Origin: Cryomorphaceae bacterium | GTDB taxonomy: Bacteria > Bacteroidota > Bacteroidia > Flavobacteriales > BACL11 | Direction of reading: 5' to 3' | Assembly: GCA_949531795.1 (NCBI GenBank) | Contig: CATIQX010000190.1 | Span: 1 to 30,643, forward strand | Length of the DNA: 30,643 bases | Shown here: positions 7,556 through 17,286 of the stretch, one piece after another | How positions within the stretch are numbered: the stretch's first letter is position 1 | How the letters are laid out: each line of letters begins with the position of its first letter | The notes under the pieces: model-generated | Databases searched by the model: none | The model's input: the letters and a program-made list of their open reading frames with translations, nothing else | Told to the model about the DNA's origin: nothing | Translations under genes and position numbers: made by a program

Positions 7556-8635
7556 TTATAAATCAATCCTTGCTCCAATAGTGTGCGAACCTTGGAAAGG
7601 ATCAGTGTGACGGTAAGAATAATCTAAACCAAAAGTATTAGTATTTCCCATTGGTAATTCAATTGTAAAACCAGCTGAAGGGCCTCTTAGTGCAGTTGTT
7701 CTTGATGATGGAGTTCTAATGCCATCTTCATAAGTATAACCTAAACGTACCATAAACATTTCTCTATAAGAATATTCCCCTCCAAGTCTATATTGATCCT
7801 TTTGAAAAGAATTAGAAGTAAATGTGCCAGCTCCAGTTAATCTATGTCTTAACACATTAATATCATACGATACACCTATATTTAACAATGCCGGTAATTC
7901 TAATTCAGAAGATCTTTGTTCTACAGTCATTTTATAATCATCCTCGTCGCCAGCAAAACCTCTAAATGAAAGACCATCACCAGTAAATGACATTCTCGGT
8001 CCTACATTTTTTAATGAAATACCAAATTTCAAATTATCTTTTTCTCCTGTAACATATTGAATACCTGCATCCAACGCAATACCATTAGCCCCAACATTAG
8101 ATATTTGTTCAGAAATCATTTTAATAGTCATACCACCATAAATACTATTAGAAAATACCTTAGCATAAGAAAGAGCTATATTCATAAATTTTGGAGAATA
8201 AGTACCAATTCCTCCATCAGGCAAATCTACTCTAGTAATCTCAATTTCACCAAAATCCATACTCATTATTGATAAGCCAAGCACTCCTGATTCTCCTACT
8301 TTTTGAGCGAAACCAAAAGAACTAATAGTACTTACTGAACTATTAGAATCAAACATTTTGTTACCATATTTTAACCATGAAGTTTGTGCGAAAATTAATT
8401 CCGTTTTATTAGTAAATGCTAAACCAGCAACATTAGAATATATTCCTTCTATTCCTCTAACTCCTGCAATATTTGCCCCTGCCCAACCAGAGCTTCTTGC
8501 AAAAGGGTTGATTAATAATTGAGAAGCACCAGCCTGTCCCGCCCTTTGCTCATTACCAGCAAAACTCTCTTGAAATGGAAATATCACTATAGCAATAAAA
8601 ACTATTGCTTTTATCCAGTTATTAATTTGTTTCAT
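7556..8635 (-). CDS. PorV/PorQ family outer-membrane protein
   Basis: The protein is 359 residues from the chosen ATG at 8635. This start puts the signal peptide (MKQINNWIKAIVFIAIVIF then PFQESFAG) at the N-terminus; an in-frame TTG at 8659 would add eight residues and is less likely. The mature protein begins A-G-x-A-G-A-S-Q-L-L-I-N-P-F-A-R-S-S-G-W-A-G-A-N, the hallmark of the PorV/PorQ family of FadL-like beta barrels. The rest is alternating aromatic/hydrophobic strands, and the C-terminus is a typical outer-membrane ending (SHTIGARIDL). PorV is the T9SS shuttle that binds cargo C-terminal domains at the SprA translocon and carries them to the attachment complex. Its place directly after a large cargo-like protein suggests a dedicated shuttle; that pairing is inference. 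Confidence 0.85.
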   Translation of the reverse strand: MKQINNWIKAIVFIAIVIFPFQESFAGNEQRAGQAGASQLLINPFARSSGWAGANIAGVRGIEGIYSNVAGLAFTNKTELIFAQTSWLKYGNKMFDSNSSVSTISSFGFAQKVGESGVLGLSIMSMDFGEIEITRVDLPDGGIGTYSPKFMNIALSYAKVFSNSIYGGMTIKMISEQISNVGANGIALDAGIQYVTGEKDNLKFGISLKNVGPRMSFTGDGLSFRGFAGDEDDYKMTVEQRSSELELPALLNIGVSYDINVLRHRLTGAGTFTSNSFQKDQYRLGGEYSYREMFMVRLGYTYEDGIRTPSSRTTALRGPSAGFTIELPMGNTNTFGLDYSYRHTDPFQGSHTIGARIDL

Positions 8636-8667
8636 ATCTATACTATTTATTATCGTCAATATTTATA

Positions 8668-11600
8668 TTAAAATGTATCCAGGTCAATTGGACGCAAAGC
8701 ACCAAACCATTTAATTATTTTCTCGCCTATACCAGGAGCATTTACATGAATAATGTAAAGTCCACTAGCAATTGGAATTCCATAATCATTTTTCAAATCC
8801 CAATCTACTGAAGTTACAGAGTCATCCTTTTTAATCGTACGCACTAAAGTACCACTTACAGAAAAAATAGAAATTGTTGCTCGTTGTGGTAAATTAGTAA
8901 TCTTTACTCTATTGTCTAACTGATTTGTCTCATAAGATGAATTACCGTAGTAAGGATTAGGAACAGCATTAATCAATTCCATTGCTTCTTTAGCCACATT
9001 TATATCTCCTGTTACAGAAACAATATTATCAGTATTGAAGCCGTAAGTAGGATTAAATGAATTAATTGCACTTGCCTCAATAACTCGAGCTTTAGCACTA
9101 GTACTAGCAGAAATTAGAGCTGTTGTTGCTACAAAACTTTCACCAATTTCATATGTATTTCCTGCATGATTGACGGACTTACCACCCCATGTAGTTGATG
9201 AATTCTGATAAGCTACAACATAAGTTGAATCTATCACCAGCACTGCACTTTTATCTAATATCTTATCAAAAGCTACTGTTTCATATTGTCTATATGGCTT
9301 AGAAACTCTAAGCTTGATTGTAGCATCATTTTTTTGTTTTCCAGGATCAGTTTTTAATGTTCTACCAGGTGAAAGTAATGGAATACCACACCAAGAAACA
9401 TTCTGAAATACTCTCCATTTTCCAACACCAGCATCATTAAGTAATTTTGCGTGAATCCAAGTACCTTCATCATAATTAGGAGATTGATCAACATCAATAT
9501 AATCACCATTAATATAATCTTCTGTTCCCTTCACCCAAGAATTTCCGTTAACAACATAAACAAAATGTTTCCCCCCAAGCAAATAATTTCCATTGCTAAA
9601 TTGCTCTCCAACTGGAGCAGTTGGATCAAACTGAGGAAGTGCGTCAGTTGCAATTGAAGATGTTGGATTCCAGATCATATCTGACCCATTATCTGATGTT
9701 AGCCATGAATCTTCAGCAAAAATAATATTCAATCTTTCACCTGTTTCAACATCAATAGCATAACCAGGGAACCAACCCATACCTAAAGTACCACTAGAAT
9801 CAGGCTGCCCATTTTTACCAACTGAAGGAGATTTTCTTAGCCCCATCTTTTCCTGCTGACCACTAGAAAGTGTTGCGTCATCCTGAGCCTCAACTACGCA
9901 TGCTCTTGTCCATTTGCTTGTATCGTTAGTAAATACTATATCGACAGAATTCAAATTAATCAGTTTAGATTGATTTGTTACAGAATTACTCAAGCCAGGT
10001 CCGTCATTAAAATAAGACACAAAACGATAAGGAGCCCAAGTACCTCCACTGGTTTCAATATCAAAAAATGTATAACTAATTTTATTTGTCTGAATTACTG
10101 CTCCTTCAAAAGATCCGTTAGGATCATCATTTAGATTATAATCGTTAAAAACTGATGCGTCATCATTGGTATAAGAACCAGCTCTAATCCAGTTTAATCC
10201 CCAAGCAAAAGATGAGCCATCATCATCTCTATCAGCTAAACCTGTTAACCATCTATCGTTTGCATTTTCAAACTCTATAGAACTAGAAATTAAACCATTG
10301 TTTGATATATTGTCAGGATCTTCGCCTGGATTACTAACTTGTTTTACTTTAATATTTAAACCTAAGCTATTAATGTAAATTTCTGTTCCAACTAAAATAT
10401 CCTCATTAGCTGAAGCTATAACATTTCCTGTTTCTTCGTTAGTTAAGGTCCATTTTGCATAAGAAGTAATCAACCCAACATTAGTTACAACTGGCTCCAT
10501 CAACTTTAACATAAATGCTCCTTTAGGGATTTTAACAGGGTCAACAACTGAAATCTCAATCGGCCCTTCACCAGCTTCATATGTTAAATTCATAGCTCTA
10601 TGATCAGAACTTTCAAGAATAGTCTTAATTGTTGCTTGAGTAAGTTCTAAAGGATTCCCTCCATTTCCTCTTCCTTCTAGTCTTGTGATTTGCACTCCAT
10701 CACCATAAGAAGCCTCTAAGGTTGTCCCTCCTGCATCAGGAGAAGTAAAGTGAGGTATGCCTGAATAAACTTGAATATTTCTTCTTCCGGAAATATATGG
10801 TTGATTTCTACCATCATAATCAGGTGCACTTACATCATAAGGGCTTGCGTTTTCCTCTGCTCTATTATACCCATATGATAATGACATAAAGTAATAAGTT
10901 TTATGATTTACTAAGCGTGTATTTCCTAAGGCAAATTTATCTTCTGTAATTTGGAAAGAGTACTGAACCCCCTGATCAACAGAACCAACAACTCCCTCAC
11001 TTAATATTGAAGCAACTTCCTCAATTGGAGTATATACTCCCAAAATTGGATCAAGATATTGATTAACAATTCCTGAAACAGTATCATTAATATCACTTCT
11101 GAAAACTAACCTTGCTCTATCCAAATCATCCAAATCAGTAACTGATACTGTAGCACTTTTCAATTGATAAACTAAATATCCTTGAAACTTGTAATCAGGA
11201 AAGCTAGCAATATTAGATGGCTTTGTGATATAAGGATCTTTCTCAGAATAAGATTCATTTTGATTATTTGAATTATCTCCATTAGATAAAGTAAAAATCA
11301 GTTCTTTATCTAACTCTCTAACTGTTAAATCAGGTGCATCTGGTCCGTTAAGGATATTAAAGTTATTATCAAATAAAGCTTGTGCCTCTCTGTCATAGAT
11401 TTTTAAAAGCTGAATAGATGCTGTTTGACCTCCTGATTTTGCTCTTGCCCAAACAACGCCAGTTGTAATATTATTTACTGCACCGGGCTGTAAAGTAAAA
11501 GGTCCTGCTGATTGTAAGAATCTTCTGTCAGCTGGAACATTTCCTGCAGTTTGCTCTGTCCATTCCTGACCAACAAATTGATCATCTGAAGTTCCAGGAA

Positions 11601-12885
11601 ACATAAAATTACATTCATCAGTTGTTGAACCTGCACCTGCACCATGACCATCTCCTCCAAAAGTCATAGGTACATTATCTCTCCATATTCCTCTTAAATA
11701 ATTATAGAAATCTGTTCCTCCACTTGGATTTCCTTGTACAGTTCCATCATTATTGTAATATACGAATTTAGACATAATAATTTGTTCTTCGTCCTCATCA
11801 ATGGTTCCATCTCTATCATTATCAATTCCATCATTTGGATCAGCTAAAGGTCCTTGAAAAAAATCTACACCAATTGCTGGTGGATTAAAACCATAACCTT
11901 GAGCACCTTCATCTTCAGCATCTCCATTGTAACAAAAACCTAATCCTAAATTAACATCACAACCTACATAATCGTCAAGATAATAACCTAAATCAGCATC
12001 TACCCACTGTCCAAAATAAGTGTCATTTAGTGGCAGTGTAGAGCGATTAATAATTTTGTAATTATAAAAGGTCATATCATTCACTTCATTATCAGATGTA
12101 AAACCAAAGGCCTGTGCATGAATTTCTAAACCTAACGCATCAGCCTGAGTTTCAGAATGTATATTTCCTTTATCGTTAAACACCCACCACAATGTTTGAT
12201 CACCAAATAAAGCAGCTGCATCGTTATTACCAGTTACATTATAATCGGGATAATCACCACTGTATGGCTCGTATATACCATTACCATTAACATCATAAAA
12301 AGGAGCTAGATACTCATCTTGTCCTAAAGACTGATCTCCATGAGCTGGCCAATCTAAAATTGATGCAGGAATCACATAAGTAGGGTCAGTATCAAATCGA
12401 GCATTATATTCCTCAACTATTGAACGATCAATTTTGAAGTGTTTATCCCATTTAGCACATTCATCAGCTGGGATAGTTGCATTATCAATATTCAAAGGGC
12501 CTGCCCAGAAATCATTTCCACTCTGACGATAAGTCATGGCCGCAACCTTTAATTGACCACCAGCATCAACTCCACCAATCCACAAAGCTCCTGCAAATAA
12601 AGAATGTTTATTACCTCCTTTTGGAATTTCATATTGAGGATCAGATAAATTCCACCACATATCACCTCCGCCCATAATTGTGGTTCTCACATTATTAACA
12701 TCTAAATCAGTTTGTGAGTTAGAAGGATCACAACCTGCGGCAATTTTTGTGTTAATAACGGAAGATATATTTTGATTAACATTCTCTTTTGCTGCTGCTA
12801 CTATAGTAAATAGAGCTAAGCAAAGCGTTGCTACTTTTTTTATTGAATTATTCATAAATGCTATGTTTTTCAGTCTCATTTTCAT
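8668..12885 (-). CDS. Giant secreted protein with type A T9SS sorting domain
   Basis: This 1405-residue exported protein has no enzymatic domain I recognise. The signal peptide is best seen from M11 (MNNSIKKVATLCLALFTIVA), so ATG at 12855 is a possible alternative start. The N-terminal third contains acidic Asp/Asn loops that look calcium-binding: D198-V-N-G-N-G-I-Y-E-P and D349-P-N-D-G-I-D-N-D-R-D-G-T-I-D-E-D-E. The C-terminal ~90 residues carry the T9SS type A pattern: V-P-N-P-Y-Y, then V-K-I-T-N-L-P, I-S-I-F-S-V-S-G-T-L-V-R-T, W-D-L-K-N and G-L-Y-I-I-H-V. After the usual final strand there is an extra tail, W-F-G-A-L-R-P-I-D-L-D-T-F. It lies 7 bases after the TonB-dependent receptor gene and about 30 bases before the PorV-like gene. 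Probably surface-displayed or released; role unknown. Confidence 0.8.
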   Translation of the reverse strand: MKMRLKNIAFMNNSIKKVATLCLALFTIVAAAKENVNQNISSVINTKIAAGCDPSNSQTDLDVNNVRTTIMGGGDMWWNLSDPQYEIPKGGNKHSLFAGALWIGGVDAGGQLKVAAMTYRQSGNDFWAGPLNIDNATIPADECAKWDKHFKIDRSIVEEYNARFDTDPTYVIPASILDWPAHGDQSLGQDEYLAPFYDVNGNGIYEPYSGDYPDYNVTGNNDAAALFGDQTLWWVFNDKGNIHSETQADALGLEIHAQAFGFTSDNEVNDMTFYNYKIINRSTLPLNDTYFGQWVDADLGYYLDDYVGCDVNLGLGFCYNGDAEDEGAQGYGFNPPAIGVDFFQGPLADPNDGIDNDRDGTIDEDEEQIIMSKFVYYNNDGTVQGNPSGGTDFYNYLRGIWRDNVPMTFGGDGHGAGAGSTTDECNFMFPGTSDDQFVGQEWTEQTAGNVPADRRFLQSAGPFTLQPGAVNNITTGVVWARAKSGGQTASIQLLKIYDREAQALFDNNFNILNGPDAPDLTVRELDKELIFTLSNGDNSNNQNESYSEKDPYITKPSNIASFPDYKFQGYLVYQLKSATVSVTDLDDLDRARLVFRSDINDTVSGIVNQYLDPILGVYTPIEEVASILSEGVVGSVDQGVQYSFQITEDKFALGNTRLVNHKTYYFMSLSYGYNRAEENASPYDVSAPDYDGRNQPYISGRRNIQVYSGIPHFTSPDAGGTTLEASYGDGVQITRLEGRGNGGNPLELTQATIKTILESSDHRAMNLTYEAGEGPIEISVVDPVKIPKGAFMLKLMEPVVTNVGLITSYAKWTLTNEETGNVIASANEDILVGTEIYINSLGLNIKVKQVSNPGEDPDNISNNGLISSSIEFENANDRWLTGLADRDDDGSSFAWGLNWIRAGSYTNDDASVFNDYNLNDDPNGSFEGAVIQTNKISYTFFDIETSGGTWAPYRFVSYFNDGPGLSNSVTNQSKLINLNSVDIVFTNDTSKWTRACVVEAQDDATLSSGQQEKMGLRKSPSVGKNGQPDSSGTLGMGWFPGYAIDVETGERLNIIFAEDSWLTSDNGSDMIWNPTSSIATDALPQFDPTAPVGEQFSNGNYLLGGKHFVYVVNGNSWVKGTEDYINGDYIDVDQSPNYDEGTWIHAKLLNDAGVGKWRVFQNVSWCGIPLLSPGRTLKTDPGKQKNDATIKLRVSKPYRQYETVAFDKILDKSAVLVIDSTYVVAYQNSSTTWGGKSVNHAGNTYEIGESFVATTALISASTSAKARVIEASAINSFNPTYGFNTDNIVSVTGDINVAKEAMELINAVPNPYYGNSSYETNQLDNRVKITNLPQRATISIFSVSGTLVRTIKKDDSVTSVDWDLKNDYGIPIASGLYIIHVNAPGIGEKIIKWFGALRPIDLDTF

Positions 12886-12892
12886 TATCTAA

Positions 12893-15800
12893 TTAAAGTT
12901 TCAAACTAATACCTGCCCTCAACATTCTTGGAAGACTATAGTTAGATGGATTGTTAACCGCTAAAGAGTATAAATATCTAAAAGCTTCTGCATCATTTTT
13001 TGCATCAATTGCATTTTGTGCTGCTGATGAAGTTAAATATCCATCATCTTCAGGATTACCTGTTGCTCTGTAAACACTAATTATATTTCTAGCATCTAAT
13101 AAGTTTTGTACCTGAACATATACATTTAAGTTAGAGCTCTTTCTATCGTTCCATTTAATTTCAAATGATTTATTTACTTTAAGATTCATTCTGAATTGCC
13201 AAGGTAAACGTGAACCATTGAGATTACCTGCTAATGTCGAACGATCATTAATCCCATCAGCCGCTTCCTGAGTAATATTAGATTGACGAGAATAAGGTGT
13301 TCCGGAACCAGCAGAAAACATAAGATTTGCTCCAGCATTTTGGAAAACATTAGCCCCAAACCAAACTGGTCCATCATAATCCTTACCGTCACCATAATGA
13401 TAATCAACTGATGCTGAAAGAGCATGTCTTTGGTCGTAAGATAAAGGAATAGTAGTACGTAGATTTGGTTGTCCTGTACTAACTAAACTAGCTCCTGAAG
13501 TAGCAGATGATCCAGTACCATCAGCAAATTGTAAAGTATAATTAGCAGTAAGCTGTATATTATTTGTTCTTCTTAAGTCGTAATTAACCGACATCCCTTT
13601 AACGGTACCAAAATCTATATTGCCATAAGTATAATACTGTGCAGGATAAGCCGATAAAGTATTTGTTATTTGAATCATATCTCTTAACTCCTTATAAAAT
13701 GCAGAGATTTTAAGAGCTGACTTTAATGATAAGGTTTTAGCAAATCCTAATTCATAATCAACTGTTTTTTCAGGTTTTAAGTTAGGATTATTTAAAGTAG
13801 CTCCAACTCTATCTGCCATAAATAAATAATCAACTGGTTCTAATCTGTTTCCCGTAGGAGGCCTTTGTGTTAGCACGTCATAATGTGCAAAAAACTGTGC
13901 TTCATCCGAAATAGGAAAAGAGAAAGCAATTCGAGGCATAAATACAGTTTCTGGAGTATAATCTTCAAAAGCATCCATTTTAATATCGCCATTTTTTGCA
14001 TCATCTGGATTTATCAAGTAAGGAGCAATTTTACCTCCTGCAGCCTCAGCTAATAAAGTAGGATCTGAAATAACGAGTCCATCAGAATTATACCAAACAT
14101 CTCCGTCACGATAACCTACAACAGCTGAAGGATTCTCAATATCATCAACATAAACAATGTAATCATCACCAATTGTCGAAGGTGCAGAGTTTGAGTTTAA
14201 TAAATTAACATCAGCACCAGCTGTATATGCACTGTAAAGTAAATATCTATCCTTCAATACTTTTTGATTAGCATCAAAACGATCAACTCTTAATCCTACA
14301 TTAAAAATTAAATCTTCCACCGCAAATTTATCTTGTATATATCCAGCTTGATAGATTGGATTATAAGCTGCAATATTTCTTGTATATTGTCCATTATCAT
14401 CCTTGTAAGTAAAGAAATCCTTTAATGTATTACGTGATTCATTTTTATTTCCATAAATATCAAAACCATAGTAATAGACCAATGAAGAACCATTGTTTAA
14501 TAACTCGTCTTGACTCAACATATCTAAACTAAATGCATCAGGAGCATATGAGTCAATATCAATAAATTCTAATTGGCCAAGTTTATGATATTCTCTAAAG
14601 TTGGCATCAAAAGTTGATTGCTCACTTGCAATAAACAAACGATCATAATTTATAGTATCTTGGTAAATTCCATTTGCATCAAATACAGGATAAGGATTAG
14701 ACAAATCTCTTTCTAAAATATGCTTATTAGCTTGCTGACGCATTAACCCCCACAGCCCCATTGGCCCTATACCCCAATAGTAATCTTTTCTTTGCTCAAA
14801 TTCAAAACCAAAAGAAAGTTCGTGTGACTTAATATCAGCCGACCCTGAAGCTTTAAAAGTAGTTTGTGTATTCTCTTGTTTTGCAGAACCGTTATACATA
14901 GAGCCATGATTTCCAAATAGAGAATATACATCTGAAGGTAATTGACCATTCAACAAACCCTTTCCTTGTAAATCTGCTGCTGTTCGTAACTGCCCATCAG
15001 CACCATAACCACCTATGTAAGAAGACATGCTATATTGTGAAAACATATTAATATACGCATTAGTATAATTCTCTAAGGATGTATTAATTCCACCTGCAGT
15101 ATATTCAAAAAGTGTATCTGTCCAACCATTTAACGTTCTACCTGAATAAATGATACCACTTGAAGAATCAATAGCTGATCCAAAATTATATATGGGAGCT
15201 TTACTAGTGACAAATTGACCAATATATCCATAATTAAATAACTCATCTTGATGATCAGCATCGACATAAGTATATTTATTATTCGTATAATTCCCTTGAA
15301 TGGTAAAGAAAGCATTTTTAATAGTTGCTGCTGATTCATCCTCATTGTCTTCAGCAGAGCCAAATTTTTGCACCAACTTCCCAAACACACGATAAGTATG
15401 TTGAGTAGACTGACGGTTATTATCCCAAGAGAACATTGAACGATAAGAGGAGAAATCTCTGCTTTCACGAGCATAATATGAGCCCCCTAAAGAAAGAAAC
15501 GTATTCTTACTAGGCTTAATATCCAATTTTCCGGAAATATTAAATCTTTTTTCGTTAGCATTTAATTTAGCTTGAACATTCTCAAAATCATCTTCATTTA
15601 AAAATTCTGAATTACTTAGAAATCCAGCTGAAGCATTAGGTGCGATTTGAAATGGATTAGCTTGTAAATCCGCTAAAACATCATCTTTTACTTTCCACCT
15701 TCCAATTGCTGAAGGGTCAGTATCATCAACACTTCTAAATTCACCTGCTAAGAAATACCCAATTACTGAAGAGCCTTTAGATCCATCAGCATTCCTTTTT

Positions 15801-16573
15801 TTCAAAATAGGACCAGAAAGAGAAAAGCCTAATAAATTGTAATTATAACTATCGAATAATGAAGAGGACTCAAACTCAATACCTCCAAACAATTTGTTAG
15901 AAGGTCCTTTTGTAGTTATCGAAATAATCCCTCCAGTAGCATCACCATATTGAGCAGGAACACCACCTGTAATTACAGTGATTTGCTCAATACCTGATGT
16001 AGGAACTCCCATACTCCCCCTTACCTTAATACCGTCAACATAATATTCAGTTGCATCTGAACGAGAACCCCTTACGTTAACACCATCTCCCTCATCTCTT
16101 TGATAGATACCAGCAGTACTTGCAGCTACTGATGCAATATTTCTTGTAGGTAAAGCAACAATCTCTTCTGCTGTTTTTGTTTCCCCTGAAAGATTGTCCT
16201 GATCTAAAAGTGGTTTTTTATAAGCAATAACTTTTACTTCGCCTATAGCTACACCTTGTTGAAGTTTCACATCCTGAAACGTAATCTTATTTGACGAAAC
16301 AATAACTCCAGTAACCTCTATAGTACCATAACCAACAAATGTTGCTTTAATGGTGTAAGTACCTGGCTCAACAGGTTTAATTGTATAGTTCCCATCAAAA
16401 TCAGTTGTTGTCCCACCTGATTGATTTCCATTTTTTTCAATAACAATATTTGCAAAAGGAATTGACTCCCCGCTCATTGCATCAGTTATAACCCCTTTCA
16501 AGGTTCCACTTTGGGCCATAGCAAGAGATGAAGTAAGTACTAAAGTTGCTATTAAATAAATTTTTCTCAACAT
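12893..16573 (-). CDS. TonB-dependent receptor with carboxypeptidase-like regulatory domain
   Basis: This 1226-residue outer-membrane receptor starts with a signal peptide (MLRKIYLIATLVLTSSLAMA). A CarboxypepD_reg-like beta-sandwich follows (about 24-108; G-V-I-T-D-A-x-S-G-E-S-I-P-F-A-N), then the plug domain (about 125-225; V-N-V-R-G-S-R-S-D-A-T-E-Y-Y-V-D-G-I and Q-Y-G-D-A-T-G-G-I-I-S-I-T-T-K-G). A long beta barrel ends in LRAGISLKL. The size suits a large substrate or a structural role. No SusD-like lipoprotein or glycoside hydrolase is adjacent, so this is not a typical polysaccharide utilisation locus. It is first in a three-gene unit with the giant T9SS protein and a PorV-like protein. 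Substrate cannot be read; an export-associated role is as plausible as nutrient uptake. Confidence 0.88.
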   Translation of the reverse strand: MLRKIYLIATLVLTSSLAMAQSGTLKGVITDAMSGESIPFANIVIEKNGNQSGGTTTDFDGNYTIKPVEPGTYTIKATFVGYGTIEVTGVIVSSNKITFQDVKLQQGVAIGEVKVIAYKKPLLDQDNLSGETKTAEEIVALPTRNIASVAASTAGIYQRDEGDGVNVRGSRSDATEYYVDGIKVRGSMGVPTSGIEQITVITGGVPAQYGDATGGIISITTKGPSNKLFGGIEFESSSLFDSYNYNLLGFSLSGPILKKRNADGSKGSSVIGYFLAGEFRSVDDTDPSAIGRWKVKDDVLADLQANPFQIAPNASAGFLSNSEFLNEDDFENVQAKLNANEKRFNISGKLDIKPSKNTFLSLGGSYYARESRDFSSYRSMFSWDNNRQSTQHTYRVFGKLVQKFGSAEDNEDESAATIKNAFFTIQGNYTNNKYTYVDADHQDELFNYGYIGQFVTSKAPIYNFGSAIDSSSGIIYSGRTLNGWTDTLFEYTAGGINTSLENYTNAYINMFSQYSMSSYIGGYGADGQLRTAADLQGKGLLNGQLPSDVYSLFGNHGSMYNGSAKQENTQTTFKASGSADIKSHELSFGFEFEQRKDYYWGIGPMGLWGLMRQQANKHILERDLSNPYPVFDANGIYQDTINYDRLFIASEQSTFDANFREYHKLGQLEFIDIDSYAPDAFSLDMLSQDELLNNGSSLVYYYGFDIYGNKNESRNTLKDFFTYKDDNGQYTRNIAAYNPIYQAGYIQDKFAVEDLIFNVGLRVDRFDANQKVLKDRYLLYSAYTAGADVNLLNSNSAPSTIGDDYIVYVDDIENPSAVVGYRDGDVWYNSDGLVISDPTLLAEAAGGKIAPYLINPDDAKNGDIKMDAFEDYTPETVFMPRIAFSFPISDEAQFFAHYDVLTQRPPTGNRLEPVDYLFMADRVGATLNNPNLKPEKTVDYELGFAKTLSLKSALKISAFYKELRDMIQITNTLSAYPAQYYTYGNIDFGTVKGMSVNYDLRRTNNIQLTANYTLQFADGTGSSATSGASLVSTGQPNLRTTIPLSYDQRHALSASVDYHYGDGKDYDGPVWFGANVFQNAGANLMFSAGSGTPYSRQSNITQEAADGINDRSTLAGNLNGSRLPWQFRMNLKVNKSFEIKWNDRKSSNLNVYVQVQNLLDARNIISVYRATGNPEDDGYLTSSAAQNAIDAKNDAEAFRYLYSLAVNNPSNYSLPRMLRAGISLKL

Positions 16574-16617
16574 GATATAATGTTTCGTTTAAATATAAAT
16601 TCTGTTTTTAAAGGCCG

Positions 16618-16646
16618 TAAAGATAACAAATAATTTTACACATCAA
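16618..16646 (-). promoter_or_regulatory. Promoter of the TonB receptor/T9SS/PorV operon
   Basis: The minus strand has TTG at 16646-16644, an 18-base spacer and TATCTTTA at 16625-16618, one mismatch from TAnnTTTG. It lies 44 bases before the ATG at 16573. Confidence 0.5.
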
Positions 16647-16685
16647 TAATGGAATAATCCATTTCTTTTTCATAAAATTGCACAC

Positions 16686-17102
16686 ATGAAATTAGCATTC
16701 TACATTCTTGGCGCACTATTTTTTTTCTCAAATTGCAATTCAAATGAAGATTATATACAAGACGTTTATGTAAATATTAACATAGATTTGAATTTGCCAG
16801 AATATAGCGATTTGCAAGCTTCTGGCAGTTCCATTTTTATTGAAGGAGGAGTTGAGGGGGTAATCATTTACCATGGTGTAGGAAATGACTACAAAGTGTA
16901 TGATAGAAATTGTAGCTACGAACCATCACTACCTTGCTCTAAAATTGACTCTATAGATTCCGGAATTGCTTATTGCGGCTGCTGTACCTCTGCTTTTTTA
17001 TTGAGCAATGATGCTAATGTAATTAACGCCCCAGCATTACTTCCATTAAAAGCTTACAATTGGAGTTTAGGCAATAACAATATTCTAAGAATATTTAATT
17101 AA
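16686..17102 (+). CDS. Putative lipoprotein with degenerate Rieske-like fold
   Basis: This 138-residue protein has an N-terminal hydrophobic stretch and a lipobox-like F-S-N-C17, relaxed at -1, so it is probably a lipoprotein. The C-terminal half follows the Rieske layout: Y-D-R-N-C76-S-Y78 where Rieske proteins have C-x-H, then C97-G-C99-C100-T-S-A-F where they have C-P-x-H-G-S-x-F, then N-A-P-A-L-L-P-L-K-A-Y matching the usual G-P-A-x-x-P-L-x-x-Y. Both histidine ligands are replaced (H to Y78, H to C100) and extra cysteines (C84, C99) are present. A standard Rieske 2Fe-2S cluster is therefore unlikely; a cysteine-ligated metal or disulfides are possible. Single gene, divergent from the TonB-receptor operon. 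Function unknown. Confidence 0.7.
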   Translation: MKLAFYILGALFFFSNCNSNEDYIQDVYVNINIDLNLPEYSDLQASGSSIFIEGGVEGVIIYHGVGNDYKVYDRNCSYEPSLPCSKIDSIDSGIAYCGCCTSAFLLSNDANVINAPALLPLKAYNWSLGNNNILRIFN

Positions 17103-17286
17103 CCCCTATCTTTAACATCTTTTCTCTGATTTTTTGCTCATTATATGAAACATATGAAGAGTTTAAACCAAATAATACTCTTTTCATGATATAAAGCAAT
17201 TTAAAAAGCAATTTTACACTTTTTAAATAACATTCATAAAATCATTGTAAAAGTTGGGTGAAAGCTAAATTTATTTTTTAAAATAA

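Noticed and set aside
8636..8659. Upstream TTG start for the PorV-like gene
   Set aside because: It would put eight polar residues in front of a good signal peptide that begins at the ATG at 8635.
15130..15474. 114-codon minus-strand frame inside the TonB receptor gene
   Set aside because: It is an out-of-frame shadow of the receptor coding sequence, Leu/Ile-rich without any recognisable domain.
12893..16573. Polysaccharide utilisation locus (SusC-like reading of the large receptor)
   Set aside because: No SusD-like lipoprotein, glycoside hydrolase or sensor/anti-sigma gene is adjacent; the partners are a T9SS cargo and a PorV-like protein.
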